Of a stretch of DNA of 64,000 bases, positions 10,489 through 19,620 are shown one piece after another (position 1 is the first letter of the stretch; every line of letters begins with the position of its first letter). The DNA comes from Xanthomonas codiaei (GTDB lineage: Bacteria > Pseudomonadota > Gammaproteobacteria > Xanthomonadales > Xanthomonadaceae): NCBI RefSeq assembly GCF_002939785.1, contig NZ_MDEC01000008.1, forward strand, positions 116,227-180,226, read 5' to 3'. The notes below the pieces were generated by a model that did no database searches, was not told the DNA's origin, and saw nothing but the letters and a program-made list of their open reading frames with translations. Made by a program: the position numbers and the translations under genes.

Positions 10489-10694
10489 GATTTTGCCTTC
10501 CCCCTGCATGGGGCAACTCCGCCTGCGATTCAGGCGCCTATACGTTACGTGGTGAATGGCACATTTTGTTGATCGTTTGTCGCAGAAAATCGTTGCGGCA
10601 TACCGTTCTCCGATCAGCGAGCAATAGTTAACCGTGTCAGCTGTTAGTTGGACTTATCCGATCAAGCGCAATGTACGTTGCTGAGGCGCGCTAT

Positions 10695-10940
10695 CTAGCG
10701 ACTTGGCTTGAGTTCGCCATCTGCACGCTCAAACCATGCAATCACCCGCCGGTGATGAGGTTCGCCCCAGCGACGCAGGAATTGCTGGGTGTGGTGCTCC
10801 CTGGGATCGCGCAGGCTGGCGAGCCGTTGGGCGATGAAAGGCGCGGTCAGTGGCTGGGCGCAGTCGACTTCGATGCAGTGGCGCCAGGCGCTATAGCTGG
10901 CTGGGATGACAGCGGATATCGTGATGCTCTCTGGTAAGAG
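10695..10940 (-). pseudogene. Small leftward hypothetical ORF with no canonical start codon
   Basis: The minus-strand frame from about 10940 to the TAG at 10695-10697 reads like a real soluble protein of about 81 residues. Typical segments are ESITISAVIPASYSAWRHC, IEVDCAQPLTAPFIAQRL and FLRRWGEPHHRRVIAWFERA, in codon usage typical of the genome. The frame stays open upstream to about 11015 but contains no ATG, GTG or TTG. It is therefore a remnant that lost its start or a gene with a rare start such as ATA or ATC. The plus strand is also open here (10671-10937), but that product has low-complexity shadow composition. I do not know the function. The Zur-like operator at 10989-11009 lies just upstream of it as well as of amiC. 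Confidence 0.4.
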
Positions 10941-10988
10941 TGAACGTCGGGGTATTGGCGGTGCGCGGTGGGCTTGATTTTGCGCCGA

Positions 10989-11009
10989 AAGTGTTACTTT
11001 ATAACACTT
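10989..11009. promoter_or_regulatory. Zur-like operator
   Basis: An inverted repeat has perfect 8-base arms, AAGTGTTA and TAACACTT, separated by CTTTA. The inner TGTTA-N5-TAACA matches the gammaproteobacterial Zur consensus (TGTTATANTATAACA) except at two central positions. It lies about 80 bases before the amidase start, with folE2 as second gene. FolE2-type cyclohydrolase is a well-known zinc-independent substitute under Zur control, which strongly supports the assignment. No matching site was noticed elsewhere in the window. Confidence 0.65.
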
Positions 11010-11091
11010 GATCTGTCATTTCTTCTGGTCACCTTGTGTCGCGTTCCTTGCTGCCGAGTGTTGTTTGCCTACTCACCATGCCGGACCTTCC

Positions 11092-12300
11092 ATGCTCCAA
11101 GTGGGGCGGTGGCTGCGCCCGCTCTTCGGGATTGGCCCGATGAGGCGGCGGCAGGTCTTGGGTTTGGCAGGCGCAGCCTTGGTGCTGTCGCCGAGCCTGG
11201 TCCATGCGCAGTCGCTGCCGAGGCTGCGCACCTTCGACCTGCAGCGTCAGGATGGAGGGCTGCGGCTTCGACTCGCTCTGGGTACGCAGGTCGCCTACCG
11301 CAGTTTCAGCTTGTCCAATCCGGCGCGCTTGGTCGTCGACCTGTCGGGTATTTCGACGCAGGCACCGCAGATGGATCCAGTGCCCGAAGGTTTTGCAGTC
11401 ACCGCCATCCGCAGCGGCCCGCATGGTGATGGGCTGCGCGTCGTGCTCGATCTGGCGCAGCCGCTGACGGCCACAGCGCGATGGGAGGACAGCGTGCTGG
11501 TGTTCGATCTTGCTGCCGCTCCCGGCGCTGCGTCGTTGCCCGCGGCGGATCCGGCTGCTGCGACGGCAGCGGTCACACGCTCGCGCCTGCATCCGTACGT
11601 GATCGCCATCGACGCTGGCCATGGCGGCAAGGATCCTGGCGCGGTCAGCGCGGATGCGCGTTACGAAAAGCATGTGGCCATGGCGGTGGCAGGGCGGCTG
11701 CATCGGCGGCTGGCCACCGATCCGCGCTACCGGCCGACCATGATTCGCAGCGATGACAGCTTCGTGCCGCTGCACGAGCGAGTCATGATCGCGCATCGCC
11801 GCAATGCCGATCTGTTCGTCTCCATCCATGCCGATGCGGCTCCGAATGCGCAGGCGCGCGGTGCGTCGGTGTTCGCCCTGTCCGAAAACGGTGCCAGCTC
11901 GGCGCTGGCGCGCTGGATTGCCGATAGCGAGAACGCTGCCGACGCTATGGGCAATGCCGCGCGCCGGTTGCGGGTGCCCAGCAATCCGGTGCTGTCGCAG
12001 GTGCTGGCCGACCTGTCGTTGAGCGGCACCATCGCCAGCAGTGTGGCGTTCGGCAAGTTGATGCTCGGGCGTCTGCAGCAAGTCACGCACCTGCATCAGG
12101 GCGAGGTCGGGCAGGCCGGTTTTGCGGTGCTGAAATCGCCGGATATTCCGTCGTTGCTGGTGGAGACCGGCTTCATGAGCAATCGCGACGACTGTCGACG
12201 CCTGTGCGGCGACAGCCATCAGGACGAGCTTGCGCAAACGCTGCACGCCGGCATCGACGACTACTTCGCCCTCAACGCCCAGCACATCAGCCGCTCTTAG
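11092..12300 (+). CDS. amiC: N-acetylmuramoyl-L-alanine amidase, AmiC type, exported
   Basis: This periplasmic zinc enzyme cuts the amide bond between MurNAc and the stem peptide, mainly during septum splitting. The 402-residue protein has a Tat-like signal (PMRRRQVLGLAGAALVLSP), an AMIN domain (about residues 40-135, e.g. FDLQRQDGGLRLRLALG), and an Amidase_3 domain from about 165. The zinc-binding set is visible: IDAGHGG (His about 177), RYEKHV, SIHADAA, and the catalytic Glu in LLVETGFMSN. The start at 11092 is uncertain; ATG 11140, directly at MRRRQV, is equally plausible. A Zur-like box upstream and folE2 downstream suggest this is a zinc-starvation paralogue rather than the housekeeping amidase. 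That reading is inferred. Confidence 0.88.
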   Translation: MLQVGRWLRPLFGIGPMRRRQVLGLAGAALVLSPSLVHAQSLPRLRTFDLQRQDGGLRLRLALGTQVAYRSFSLSNPARLVVDLSGISTQAPQMDPVPEGFAVTAIRSGPHGDGLRVVLDLAQPLTATARWEDSVLVFDLAAAPGAASLPAADPAAATAAVTRSRLHPYVIAIDAGHGGKDPGAVSADARYEKHVAMAVAGRLHRRLATDPRYRPTMIRSDDSFVPLHERVMIAHRRNADLFVSIHADAAPNAQARGASVFALSENGASSALARWIADSENAADAMGNAARRLRVPSNPVLSQVLADLSLSGTIASSVAFGKLMLGRLQQVTHLHQGEVGQAGFAVLKSPDIPSLLVETGFMSNRDDCRRLCGDSHQDELAQTLHAGIDDYFALNAQHISRS

Positions 12301-12355
12301 GCCTTCCCCGCTCGCGTATGACGCGTACTCCCACTTTTTGATCGACGAGTTTGCA

Positions 12356-13279
12356 ATGTCCGCCACGCTTCCCGATGTTGCCGTTTCCGAACCTTCCGTG
12401 CCGGGCGCGCCGTTGCGCTGGGTGGGTATGCATGACATCGCCATTCCAGTGCGCCTGGACGAGGCCGCACCTAGCGGGACAGTGAATGCGCGCGCCAGCG
12501 TGCAGGTGGATCTGCCGCGCGCCGACCTCAGGGGGATCCATATGTCGCGGTTGTATCGCCTGCTGGACCGGCACCTGGAGCAGCCGGTGGCGCCGGCGAT
12601 GCTGTCGCAGTTGCTGCAGGTCTTGATCGACAGCCACGCCGATTGCGGTAGCCGTGCCGCGCGGGTCTCGCTGGCGTGCGAGGTGATGCTTCGCACGCCG
12701 GCCTTGCTCAGCGAAGGCCTTTCCGGCTGGCGCGCATACCCGGTGCGCATCGATGCACAGCGCGTGGCAGGGCGCTGCCAGCTGCAGCTGCAGATCGAGG
12801 TCCTGTACGCCTCGACCTGCCCGTGCTCGGCGGCGTTGTCGCGGCAGCTGTTGAGCGAGGCGTTTGTGCAGCACCACCACGGCCGCACCGCGATGCCGCT
12901 CGACGAGATTGCGCAGTGGCTGCAGGCACACGGTTCGTACGCCACCCCGCATAGCCAGCGCAGCGTGGCGCAAGTGCGCGTTGATCTGGACGATAGCGCA
13001 TCGCAGCTGGACATTCGTGCGTTGGTCATGCTGTGCGAACGCGCACTCGCTACGCCGGTACAAGCTGCGGTACGTCGCATCGACGAACAGGCATTTGCGC
13101 GGTTGAACGGCGCCAACCTGATGTACGTCGAAGACGCCGCCCGTCGGCTGCGCGCGGCATTGGCCGAGCGCCACGCGGCATTCCACGTGGCAGTGCGCCA
13201 TCTGGAAAGCCTGCATGCGCACGATGCCGTTGCCGAAACCGGCAGCGATCGCGCCGACATCCATCCGCTGTCCAGTTGA
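12356..13279 (+). CDS. folE2: GTP cyclohydrolase IB (FolE2)
   Basis: FolE2 makes 7,8-dihydroneopterin triphosphate from GTP, the first step of folate synthesis, and can work with metals other than zinc. The 307-residue protein has family segments WVGMHDIAIPVR near residue 22, GIHMSRLYRLLDRHL, VLYASTCPCSAALSRQLL with the conserved metal-ligand/active-site Cys, and a His-rich FVQHHHGR. It follows the amidase by 55 bases on the same strand, behind one Zur-like box. Bacteria often keep FolE2 as a back-up when zinc-dependent FolE lacks metal. Whether folE exists elsewhere in this genome cannot be seen. Confidence 0.92.
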   Translation: MSATLPDVAVSEPSVPGAPLRWVGMHDIAIPVRLDEAAPSGTVNARASVQVDLPRADLRGIHMSRLYRLLDRHLEQPVAPAMLSQLLQVLIDSHADCGSRAARVSLACEVMLRTPALLSEGLSGWRAYPVRIDAQRVAGRCQLQLQIEVLYASTCPCSAALSRQLLSEAFVQHHHGRTAMPLDEIAQWLQAHGSYATPHSQRSVAQVRVDLDDSASQLDIRALVMLCERALATPVQAAVRRIDEQAFARLNGANLMYVEDAARRLRAALAERHAAFHVAVRHLESLHAHDAVAETGSDRADIHPLSS

Positions 13280-13288
13280 GGAGTGCGC

Positions 13289-13435
13289 ATGTTTTGCAAA
13301 GGCCGCAGACGCATCACACCCACGCCGCGCAAGCGCGCGGTGTCGTTCAGTGCAATGAAGTGTGGCGAACATGCCTTGCGTGGCGCGTTGTTCGTCGATC
13401 CTGCCGTGCTGCTGGCACTGATGTGGCTGGTGTGA
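13289..13435 (+). CDS. Small ORF of 48 residues downstream of folE2
   Basis: ATG 13289 follows a strong GAGGAG (five bases away) directly after the folE2 stop. The product is basic at the N-terminus (KGRRRITPTPRKRAVSF), has a central MKCGEH, and ends in a hydrophobic stretch (GALFVDPAVLLALMWLV) that could be one membrane span. I do not recognise it. The spacing suggests it is the third gene of the amiC-folE2 unit. Short length means it could be chance, and the ribosome-binding site is the main support. Confidence 0.4.
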   Translation: MFCKGRRRITPTPRKRAVSFSAMKCGEHALRGALFVDPAVLLALMWLV

Positions 13436-13664
13436 GCGACGCCGCTGGTAGGCGCGCCGGGATAGGGCGCCGGGCTCGGGGTGGAGCGGCCATCGCAGGT
13501 CGAACACGCTGGTGGGCCACAGGACGTGGACGAGAACCGGCCTCGACCATACAGTTCCAAGCAGCATGCACCAGATCCGAGCCGCGCGTGCCGTTGCCGC
13601 GGCGCTGCCGCCGCCTGTAGTGGCGTGGCGGCTCGCCTATCGCAGGACACCGGTGCCATAACGC

Positions 13665-13685
13665 AAAAACCCCGCATTGCGGGGT
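13665..13685 (-). terminator. Terminator of tRNA-Glu
   Basis: Six-base GC arms (13670-13675 and 13679-13684) with an ATT loop are followed, on the minus strand, by five T residues. This is a classic intrinsic terminator about 30 bases past the tRNA 3' end. The rest of the 13436-13713 gap shows no supportable gene. Confidence 0.8.
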
Positions 13686-13713
13686 CTTGGCGTCCTCTGC
13701 GGCAAGACCAACG

Positions 13714-13788
13714 TGGCGCTCCCTAGGGGGCTCGAACCCCTGTTTTAGCCTTGAGAGGGCCACGTCCTAACCACTAGACGAAGGGAGC
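13714..13788 (-). tRNA. tRNA-Glu (anticodon CTC)
   Basis: Read on the minus strand, the sequence has a 7-bp acceptor stem, a D arm with TCTAGTGGTTAGGA, an anticodon loop CTCTCAA (anticodon CTC for GAG), and a T arm with GGTTCGAGCC. The 3' CCA is encoded. It resembles other bacterial glutamate tRNAs throughout. Confidence 0.95.
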
Positions 13789-13836
13789 GTTTTGTCGCGT
13801 CTTGTGCAGCGCGCTAGTATAGTGAGGTAATAGCCG

Positions 13837-15204
13837 TTGGGCAATCCTGCAACACAAGACGGAAGCGCCATCATCGAACCCTCAGTTACATCCCCGTTCA
13901 CGCTGCGCGTCATTCCACGCGATCAGCACACCATCTCGCGCAAGGACATCAGCCCCAACGCGCTGCGCGTGTTGTACCGCCTGCGCGAATCGGGCTTTGG
14001 CGCCTACCTGGTCGGCGGCGCGGTGCGCGACCTGCTGGTCGGCGGCCATCCCAAGGATTTCGACGTGGCCACCAGTGCGACGCCGGAAGAGGTCAAGGCG
14101 CTGTTCCGCAATTGCCGCCTGATCGGCCGCCGCTTTCGCTTGGCGCACGTGGTGTTCGGCCGCGAGATCATCGAGGTGGCCACCTTCCGCGCCAACAGCG
14201 ACGATGGCAGCGGCGACCGCGAGCTGGATAACGGCCGGCTGGTGCGCGACAACGTCTACGGCACCATCGAAGACGACGCGATCCGCCGCGACTTCACCTG
14301 CAACGCGCTGTACTACGCCATCGAGGATTTTTCGGTGCGCGATTACTGCGGTGGCTTCGAAGACGTGCAGGCGCGGTTGATGAAGCTGATCGGCGATCCG
14401 GAACTGCGCTACCAGGAGGATCCGGTGCGCATGCTGCGCGCGGTGCGGCTGGCGGCCAAGTTGAATTTCGAGATCGAGGCTGGCACGGCCGAGCCGATCC
14501 CGCGCCTGGCCGGGCTGTTGTCCGAAGCTGCGCCGGCGCGCCTGTTCGAAGAAATCCTCAAGCTGTTCCTGTCCGGGCATGGCGTGGCCAGTTTCGAAGG
14601 CCTGGAACGCTATGGCCTGCTCGGCGTGCTGTTTCCGGAAAGCGCGGCGGCGTTGAAATCCAACCGCAGCGGCGCGCTGCGCGCGATGGTGCTGGAAGGC
14701 TTGCGCAATACCGATGCGCGGGTGGCCAACGACGAGCCGGTGTCGCCGGCGTTCCTGTTCGCGCTGCTGCTGTGGCCGGCGTTCTGCCGCACGCTGATGG
14801 GGCTGCAGGCGCAGGGCGTGCAGCCGGAAGATGCGCAGCGCCGCGCGGCCGACCGGGTCACCTTGCACCAGCTGGAGCGTGTGGCCCTGCCGCGCCGTTT
14901 TTCGTTGCCGATGCAGGAAATCTGGCTGCTGCAGACGCGCTTCTCCTCGCGTCAGCGCAAGCGCGTGTTCCGCACCCTGTCGCATCCGCGCTTTCGTGCC
15001 GCGTTCGATTTCCTGGCCTTGCGCCAGTTCGCCTCGCCCGATCATGCGGCCGATGTCGAGTTCTGGCGCGAGGCGCAGAAGTCATCCGGCCAGGAGTTGG
15101 TGGATGCGATCGAATCGGCGCAGGCCGACCACGAGGGCGAGGACGGCGCGCCGCGCAAGCGTCGCCGCCGCCGTCGGCGCACCGGCACACCGGCAGGCGA
15201 GTAG
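13837..15204 (+). CDS. pcnB: Poly(A) polymerase I
   Basis: PcnB adds 3' poly(A) tails that mark RNAs for decay. The nucleotidyltransferase motif [11 protein letters not shown]...DFDVAT is at about residues 50-70 and contains the catalytic Asp pair. [29 protein letters not shown] and an Arg-rich tail ([11 protein letters not shown]) are typical of PcnB rather than the CCA-adding enzyme. The listed start is a TTG at 13837; no ATG or GTG lies in the first 60 codons before conserved sequence. The in-frame ATC codons at 13870 and 13873, preceded by GGAAG, are alternatives, and E. coli pcnB is known to use AUU. The gene leads the folK-pan cluster, with folK 3 bases downstream. Confidence 0.93.
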   Translation: MGNPATQDGSAIIEPSVTSPFTLRVIPRDQHTISRKDISPNALRVLYRLRESGFGAYLVGGAVRDLLVGGHPKDFDVATSATPEEVKALFRNCRLIGRRFRLAHVVFGREIIEVATFRANSDDGSGDRELDNGRLVRDNVYGTIEDDAIRRDFTCNALYYAIEDFSVRDYCGGFEDVQARLMKLIGDPELRYQEDPVRMLRAVRLAAKLNFEIEAGTAEPIPRLAGLLSEAAPARLFEEILKLFLSGHGVASFEGLERYGLLGVLFPESAAALKSNRSGALRAMVLEGLRNTDARVANDEPVSPAFLFALLLWPAFCRTLMGLQAQGVQPEDAQRRAADRVTLHQLERVALPRRFSLPMQEIWLLQTRFSSRQRKRVFRTLSHPRFRAAFDFLALRQFASPDHAADVEFWREAQKSSGQELVDAIESAQADHEGEDGAPRKRRRRRRRTGTPAGE

Positions 15205-15207
15205 AGC

Positions 15208-15693
15208 ATGCACACCGCCTTTGTCGGCCTGGGTGCCAACCTGGGCCCGGCCGAGGCCAGCGTCCGTGCGGCCATCGCCGCGCTGGCTGGGTTGCCGCAG
15301 TCCACGCTGGTCGCGGCTTCGCGCCTGTATCGGACCCCGGCCTGGGGGCGCGAAGACCAACCCGATTTCATCAATGCCGTCGCCCAGCTGCATACCGCGC
15401 TGGCCCCGCTTGCGCTACTGGAGGCCTTGCTCGGCATCGAGCGGGCCTTTGGCCGCGAGCGTCTGGCCGGCGAGCGCTGGGGCCCGCGCACGCTGGATCT
15501 GGACCTGCTGCTCTACGCCGACCAGATGCTGGACCTGCCCCGGCTGCAGGTGCCACATCCGCATCTGCACGAACGCGCCTTCGCCCTGCTGCCGCTGTCC
15601 GAGCTCGCGCCGGAGGCGATCATTCCGGGGCATGGAACAGTGCGGCACGCCCTGCAATCCATCGATGCCTGCGGGCTGGAGCCGATTGGGTAG
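15208..15693 (+). CDS. folK: 2-amino-4-hydroxy-6-hydroxymethyldihydropteridine pyrophosphokinase
   Basis: FolK transfers pyrophosphate from ATP to 6-hydroxymethyl-7,8-dihydropterin in folate synthesis. The 161-residue protein shows the N-terminal [33 protein letters not shown] and the signature [14 protein letters not shown] with the magnesium-binding Asp pair. [15 protein letters not shown] is the conserved C-terminal part. It starts 3 bases after pcnB, so both are probably in one transcript. A GATAAT sequence over its stop codon may be the promoter for panB. Confidence 0.96.
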   Translation: MHTAFVGLGANLGPAEASVRAAIAALAGLPQSTLVAASRLYRTPAWGREDQPDFINAVAQLHTALAPLALLEALLGIERAFGRERLAGERWGPRTLDLDLLLYADQMLDLPRLQVPHPHLHERAFALLPLSELAPEAIIPGHGTVRHALQSIDACGLEPIG

Positions 15694-15698
15694 ATAAT
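15693..15698 (+). promoter_or_regulatory. Possible -10 element for panB
   Basis: GATAAT overlaps the folK stop and is followed by GGCCGGC. Similar TAAAAT/GCCGGC combinations precede panD and (partly) ispG. No clear -35 was found, so this is a suggestion that panB has its own promoter. Confidence 0.3.
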
Positions 15699-15728
15699 GG
15701 CCGGCTCATCACCCCACGTAATGACTTC

Positions 15729-16544
15729 ATGAGCAGCCATAGCGACAGCAAGCCCTGGACCGTGCCCGCCCTGGCCGAGGCCAAGCGGGCGGGTCGAAAA
15801 CTGGTCATGTTGACCGCCTACGACGCCGGCTTTGCCCGCACTTTCGACGCCAATGGCGTGGACCTGATCCTGGTCGGCGACTCGCTGGGCATGGTGGTGC
15901 AGGGGCACGATTCGACCTTGCCGGTGACCACTGCCGACATGGTCTATCACACCGCCGCGGTGGCACGGGCGCTGCGGCAGGCACTGCTGGTGGCCGATCT
16001 CTCGTTCCAGGCCGACGCCACGCCCGAGCGTGCGCTCGATGCGGCCACCCGGCTGCTGCAGGCCGGTGCGGAGATGGTCAAGATCGAAGGCGCCGGGCAC
16101 AAGCTGGAGGTCATCCGCTACCTGGTCGAGCGCGAGATCCCGGTGTGTTCGCACCTGGGGCTGACCCCGCAGTCGGTGCTGCGCTTCGGCGGCTACAAGG
16201 TGCAGGGCCGTGGCGAAGCCGGCGAGCAACTGCGCCGCGACGCACAGGCGGTGGCCGATGCCGGCGCCAGCCTGGTGGTGCTGGAATGCGTGCCGACGCC
16301 GATCGCCGCGCAGATCAGCGCCGAGCTGCAGGTGCCCACCATCGGCATCGGCGCCGGCCCCGGTTGCGACGGCCAGGTGCTGGTGATGCACGACATGCTG
16401 GGCCTGGACAGCGGCCATCGCCGTCCCAAGTTCGTCAAGGATTTCCTGGCCGAGGGCGGCTCGGTGGCGGGCGCGGTGCGTGCCTATGCACAGGCTGTGC
16501 GCGATGGCAGTTTCCCCGATGCAGAGCACGCGTACGCCGCATGA
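15729..16544 (+). CDS. panB: 3-methyl-2-oxobutanoate hydroxymethyltransferase
   Basis: PanB makes ketopantoate from 2-oxoisovalerate and methylene-tetrahydrofolate, the first committed step to pantothenate and CoA. The 271-residue protein has [34 protein letters not shown] (metal site), [23 protein letters not shown] and [21 protein letters not shown], all in the expected order. ATG 15729 follows folK by 35 bases. Its stop overlaps the panC start by 4 bases (ATGA), so translation of the two is likely coupled. Confidence 0.97.
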   Translation: MSSHSDSKPWTVPALAEAKRAGRKLVMLTAYDAGFARTFDANGVDLILVGDSLGMVVQGHDSTLPVTTADMVYHTAAVARALRQALLVADLSFQADATPERALDAATRLLQAGAEMVKIEGAGHKLEVIRYLVEREIPVCSHLGLTPQSVLRFGGYKVQGRGEAGEQLRRDAQAVADAGASLVVLECVPTPIAAQISAELQVPTIGIGAGPGCDGQVLVMHDMLGLDSGHRRPKFVKDFLAEGGSVAGAVRAYAQAVRDGSFPDAEHAYAA

Positions 16545-17383
16545 TCCAGACCATTACCGATCTTTCCGCCCTGCGCGCCCTGGTCACCGGCTGGAAGCGC
16601 GAGGGCCTGCGCGTAGCGCTGGTACCCACCATGGGCAACCTGCATGCCGGGCATTACTCGCTGGTGATGCTGGCACGCCAGTACGCCGACCGGGTGGTGT
16701 CCAGCGTGTTCGTCAACCCGACCCAGTTCGGCCCGAACGAGGATTTCGCCCGCTACCCGCGCACCCCCGAGGCCGACCTGCGCGGCCTGGAAGATGCCGG
16801 CTGCGATGCGCTGTGGCTGCCGGACGTGGACACGATGTACCCGCTGGGTACGGCGCTGGCCACGCCGATCCACGCGCCGGGCGTCAGCGACGTGCTCGAA
16901 GGCGTGTGCCGGCCAGGCCATTTCGACGGTGTCTGCACCGTGGTGGCGCGCCTGTTCAACCAGGTGCAGCCTGACGTGGCGGCATTCGGCAAGAAGGACT
17001 ACCAGCAGCTGGCGGTGATCCGGCAGATGGTGGCCGACCTGGCGTTCCCGATCGAGATCCTGGGCGGCAGCATCGTGCGCGAGGCCGACGGCCTGGCGAT
17101 GAGCTCGCGCAACCAGTATCTGTCGGCCGACGATCGCCCGGCTGCCGCGCAGATCCGCAAGGTGTTGCTGCAGATGCGCGACAGCTACACCGCCGGCACG
17201 CCGCGTGCGCAGGTCGAACAGGCCGCCACCGGCGCGCTGCAGCAGGCCGGATTCCAGGTCGATTACGCGGTGGTGCGGCTGCCGGACCTGAGCGAGCCGG
17301 GCGAGGGCACCTCCGGTGCACGCGTGGCGCTGATCGCCGCGCGGCTGGGCGGCACGCGGCTGATCGACAACCTGGAATTCTGA
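16541..17383 (+). CDS. panC: Pantothenate synthetase
   Basis: PanC joins pantoate and beta-alanine with ATP to give pantothenate. The 280-residue protein has the nucleotide-binding [15 protein letters not shown] (HxGH), [46 protein letters not shown] and MSSRNQYLS. Its start overlaps the panB stop. The partner that supplies beta-alanine, panD, lies 190 bases downstream. Confidence 0.97.
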   Translation: MIQTITDLSALRALVTGWKREGLRVALVPTMGNLHAGHYSLVMLARQYADRVVSSVFVNPTQFGPNEDFARYPRTPEADLRGLEDAGCDALWLPDVDTMYPLGTALATPIHAPGVSDVLEGVCRPGHFDGVCTVVARLFNQVQPDVAAFGKKDYQQLAVIRQMVADLAFPIEILGGSIVREADGLAMSSRNQYLSADDRPAAAQIRKVLLQMRDSYTAGTPRAQVEQAATGALQQAGFQVDYAVVRLPDLSEPGEGTSGARVALIAARLGGTRLIDNLEF

Positions 17384-17532
17384 TCCGGCCGGCCGGCCGG
17401 TCGTGCGCCAGCCGCCGGCGCTGATGTCTGGCTGCGTGGCCTGCTCTGGGCGAGGTCAGGCCGTTGCCTCGGCAGCGGCCTGAAGCCCTCACGACCGCCT
17501 GCAGCGCAGACCGGTGGGCGCGGGCGCTTTCC

Positions 17533-17538
17533 GCTAAA
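17533..17538 (+). promoter_or_regulatory. Possible -10 element for panD
   Basis: TAAAAT followed by GCCGGC lies 35 bases before the panD start. The 189-base gap after panC, which begins with a GGCCGGCCGG palindrome, leaves room for a promoter. No good -35 was seen. Confidence 0.35.
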
Positions 17539-17572
17539 ATGCCGGCTTTCCTTTCGTTGTTGCCTTCCGTCC

Positions 17573-17953
17573 ATGCATCTGTCCCTGCTGAAAGCCAAGA
17601 TCCACCGCGCCACCGTCACCCACTCCGAGCTGAACTACGAGGGCTCGATCGCCATCGACGGCCTGCTGCTGGAAGCGACCGGCATCCGCGAATTCGAACA
17701 GGTCCACATCTGGGACGTCACCAACGGTGCGCGCTTCAGCACCTACGCCATCCGCGCCGAAGAGGGCAGCGGCATCATCTCGCTCAACGGCGGCGCCGCG
17801 CGTCACGTGCAGGTGGGCGATCTGATCATCGTGGCTGCGTTTGCCAGCATGAGCGAAGACGAAGCCAAGACCTTCAAGCCCAATCTGGTATATGTGGGCG
17901 CGAACAACGCGATCTCCCACACCAACCACAGCATCCCCACCCAGGCCGCATGA
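17573..17953 (+). CDS. panD: Aspartate 1-decarboxylase precursor
   Basis: PanD decarboxylates aspartate to beta-alanine using a pyruvoyl group made by self-cleavage. The 126-residue length is normal. The cleavage site is visible as Gly-Ser in NYEGSIAID (about residues 22-29); the position after Ser is Ile here where E. coli has Cys. Other conserved parts are [20 protein letters not shown] and [18 protein letters not shown]. The stop overlaps the pgi ATG (ATGA), which couples the CoA pathway gene to glycolysis at the operon level. Confidence 0.97.
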   Translation: MHLSLLKAKIHRATVTHSELNYEGSIAIDGLLLEATGIREFEQVHIWDVTNGARFSTYAIRAEEGSGIISLNGGAARHVQVGDLIIVAAFASMSEDEAKTFKPNLVYVGANNAISHTNHSIPTQAA

Positions 17954-19464
17954 CACATACCAACGGATTCGACGCGCTTCACGCCCACGCCCAGCGCCTG
18001 CGCGGCGCTGCCATCCCCGCATTGCTTGCCGCCGAGCCGCAGCGGCCTACGCAGTACGCCAGGCAAGTCGGTCCGTTGTATTTCAATTTCGCGCGACAGA
18101 AGTACGATCGCGCCGCGCTCGACGCCTTGTTCGCCATCGCGCGCGAGCGCGATCTGGCAGGCGCGTTCCAGCGCCTGTTCCGTGGCGAGCAGGTCAATGT
18201 CACCGAGCAGCGCGCCGCCTTGCATACCGCATTGCGTGGCGATCTGACCGACGCGCCGGTGGCATCGGAGGCGTATGCCATCGCTGCAGAAGTGCGGCAG
18301 CGGATGGGTGCGCTGATCCAGCAGCTCGAAGGCACCGACGTCACCGATATCGTCAGTGTCGGCATCGGTGGGTCGGACCTGGGCCCGCGTCTGGTGGCCG
18401 ATGCACTGCGGCCGGTCTCCGGTGCGCGCTTTCGCGTGCACTTCGTTTCCAACGTCGACGGTGCCGCCATGCAGCGCACCCTGGCGACGCTGGACCCGGC
18501 GCGCACCGCCGGCATCCTGATCTCCAAGACCTTCGGCACCCAGGAAACCCTGCTCAACGGCAGCATCCTGCACGCCTGGCTGGGCGGCAGCGAACGCCTG
18601 TACGCAGTGAGTGCCAATCCCGAGCGCGCCGCCAAGGCCTTCGACATCGCACCGGGCCGGGTGTTGCCGATGTGGGACTGGGTTGGCGGCCGCTATTCGC
18701 TGTGGTCGGCGGTGGGCTTCCCGATCGCGCTGGCGATCGGTTTCGAACGTTTCGAACAATTGCTGGAGGGCGCCGCGCAGTTCGACGCGCATGCGCTCGA
18801 CACCCCGCTGGAAGAAAACGTCGCGGTACTGCATGGGCTGACCGCGGTGTGGAACCGCAATCTGCTCGGCAGCGCTACCCATGCGGTGATGACCTACGAC
18901 CAGCGCCTGGCACTGTTGCCTGCCTATCTGCAGCAGCTGGTGATGGAGAGCCTGGGCAAGCGCGTCAAGCTCGATGGCTCGGCGGTGGACAGCGACACCG
19001 TCTCGGTGTGGTGGGGCGGCGCAGGTACCGATGTGCAGCACAGCTTCTTCCAGGCGCTGCACCAGGGCACCAGCGTGGTGCCGGCCGATTTCATCGGCAC
19101 CGTGCACAACGACGACCCGTATGCGGAAAACCATCTGGCGCTGATGGCCAACGTGTTGGCACAGACCGAGGCGCTGGCCAATGGCCAGGACAGCAGCGAC
19201 CCGCACCGCAGCTATCCGGGCGGCCGCCCGAGCACGGTGATCCTGCTCGATGCGCTCACCCCGCAGGCGTTGGGCGCGTTGATCTCGATGTACGAGCACA
19301 GCGTGTACGTGCAGTCGGTGATGTGGGGCATCAATGCGTTCGACCAGTTCGGTGTGGAACTGGGCAAGCAGCTGGCCAGCCAGTTGCTGCCGGCGCTCAA
19401 GGGTGAGTCTGCCGATGTCGCCGACCCGGTGACGCGCGAGCTGCTGGGCAAGCTGCGCGGCTGA
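17950..19464 (+). CDS. pgi: Glucose-6-phosphate isomerase
   Basis: PGI interconverts glucose 6-phosphate and fructose 6-phosphate. The 504-residue protein contains [15 protein letters not shown] (sugar phosphate site), [36 protein letters not shown], the Glu-bearing [30 protein letters not shown] and the C-terminal GRPSTVILL. It is slightly shorter than the E. coli enzyme but complete. Translation likely couples to panD, and a hairpin about 30 bases downstream ends the unit. Confidence 0.97.
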   Translation: MTHTNGFDALHAHAQRLRGAAIPALLAAEPQRPTQYARQVGPLYFNFARQKYDRAALDALFAIARERDLAGAFQRLFRGEQVNVTEQRAALHTALRGDLTDAPVASEAYAIAAEVRQRMGALIQQLEGTDVTDIVSVGIGGSDLGPRLVADALRPVSGARFRVHFVSNVDGAAMQRTLATLDPARTAGILISKTFGTQETLLNGSILHAWLGGSERLYAVSANPERAAKAFDIAPGRVLPMWDWVGGRYSLWSAVGFPIALAIGFERFEQLLEGAAQFDAHALDTPLEENVAVLHGLTAVWNRNLLGSATHAVMTYDQRLALLPAYLQQLVMESLGKRVKLDGSAVDSDTVSVWWGGAGTDVQHSFFQALHQGTSVVPADFIGTVHNDDPYAENHLALMANVLAQTEALANGQDSSDPHRSYPGGRPSTVILLDALTPQALGALISMYEHSVYVQSVMWGINAFDQFGVELGKQLASQLLPALKGESADVADPVTRELLGKLRG

Positions 19465-19492
19465 GCGTTCGCGCAGTGCTCGTGAAAGACGA

Positions 19493-19510
19493 CGGGGCCT
19501 GCGGGCCCCG
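19493..19510 (+). terminator. Terminator after pgi
   Basis: Arms CGGGGCC (19493-19499) and GGCCCCG (19504-19510) with a 4-base loop are followed by TTTCGTTTCG. It closes the pan-pgi transcript and separates it from the toxin-antitoxin pair. Confidence 0.7.
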
Positions 19511-19520
19511 TTTCGTTTCG

Positions 19521-19575
19521 AAATGGCTGGCAGTCGTGCAGCCATTTAGAAATGGCCAAATTTCCCAAAATGGGA
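19521..19575 (+). promoter_or_regulatory. Inverted repeats upstream of the toxin-antitoxin pair
   Basis: Arms AAATGGCTG (19521-19529) and CAGCCATTT (19539-19547) are separated by 9 bases. Further AAATGG/CCCAAAATGGG motifs follow up to about 19575. Phd-type antitoxins usually repress their own operon through such palindromes, so this is the likely operator. Binding is inferred. Confidence 0.45.
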
Positions 19576-19620
19576 CGTCAGGAGTAGGCTGGTGACCAAC
19601 GCCGCGCGCAGGACCGTCTC

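Noticed and set aside
12287..13567. 426-codon minus-strand open frame
   Set aside because: Antisense to folE2, which is clearly coding.
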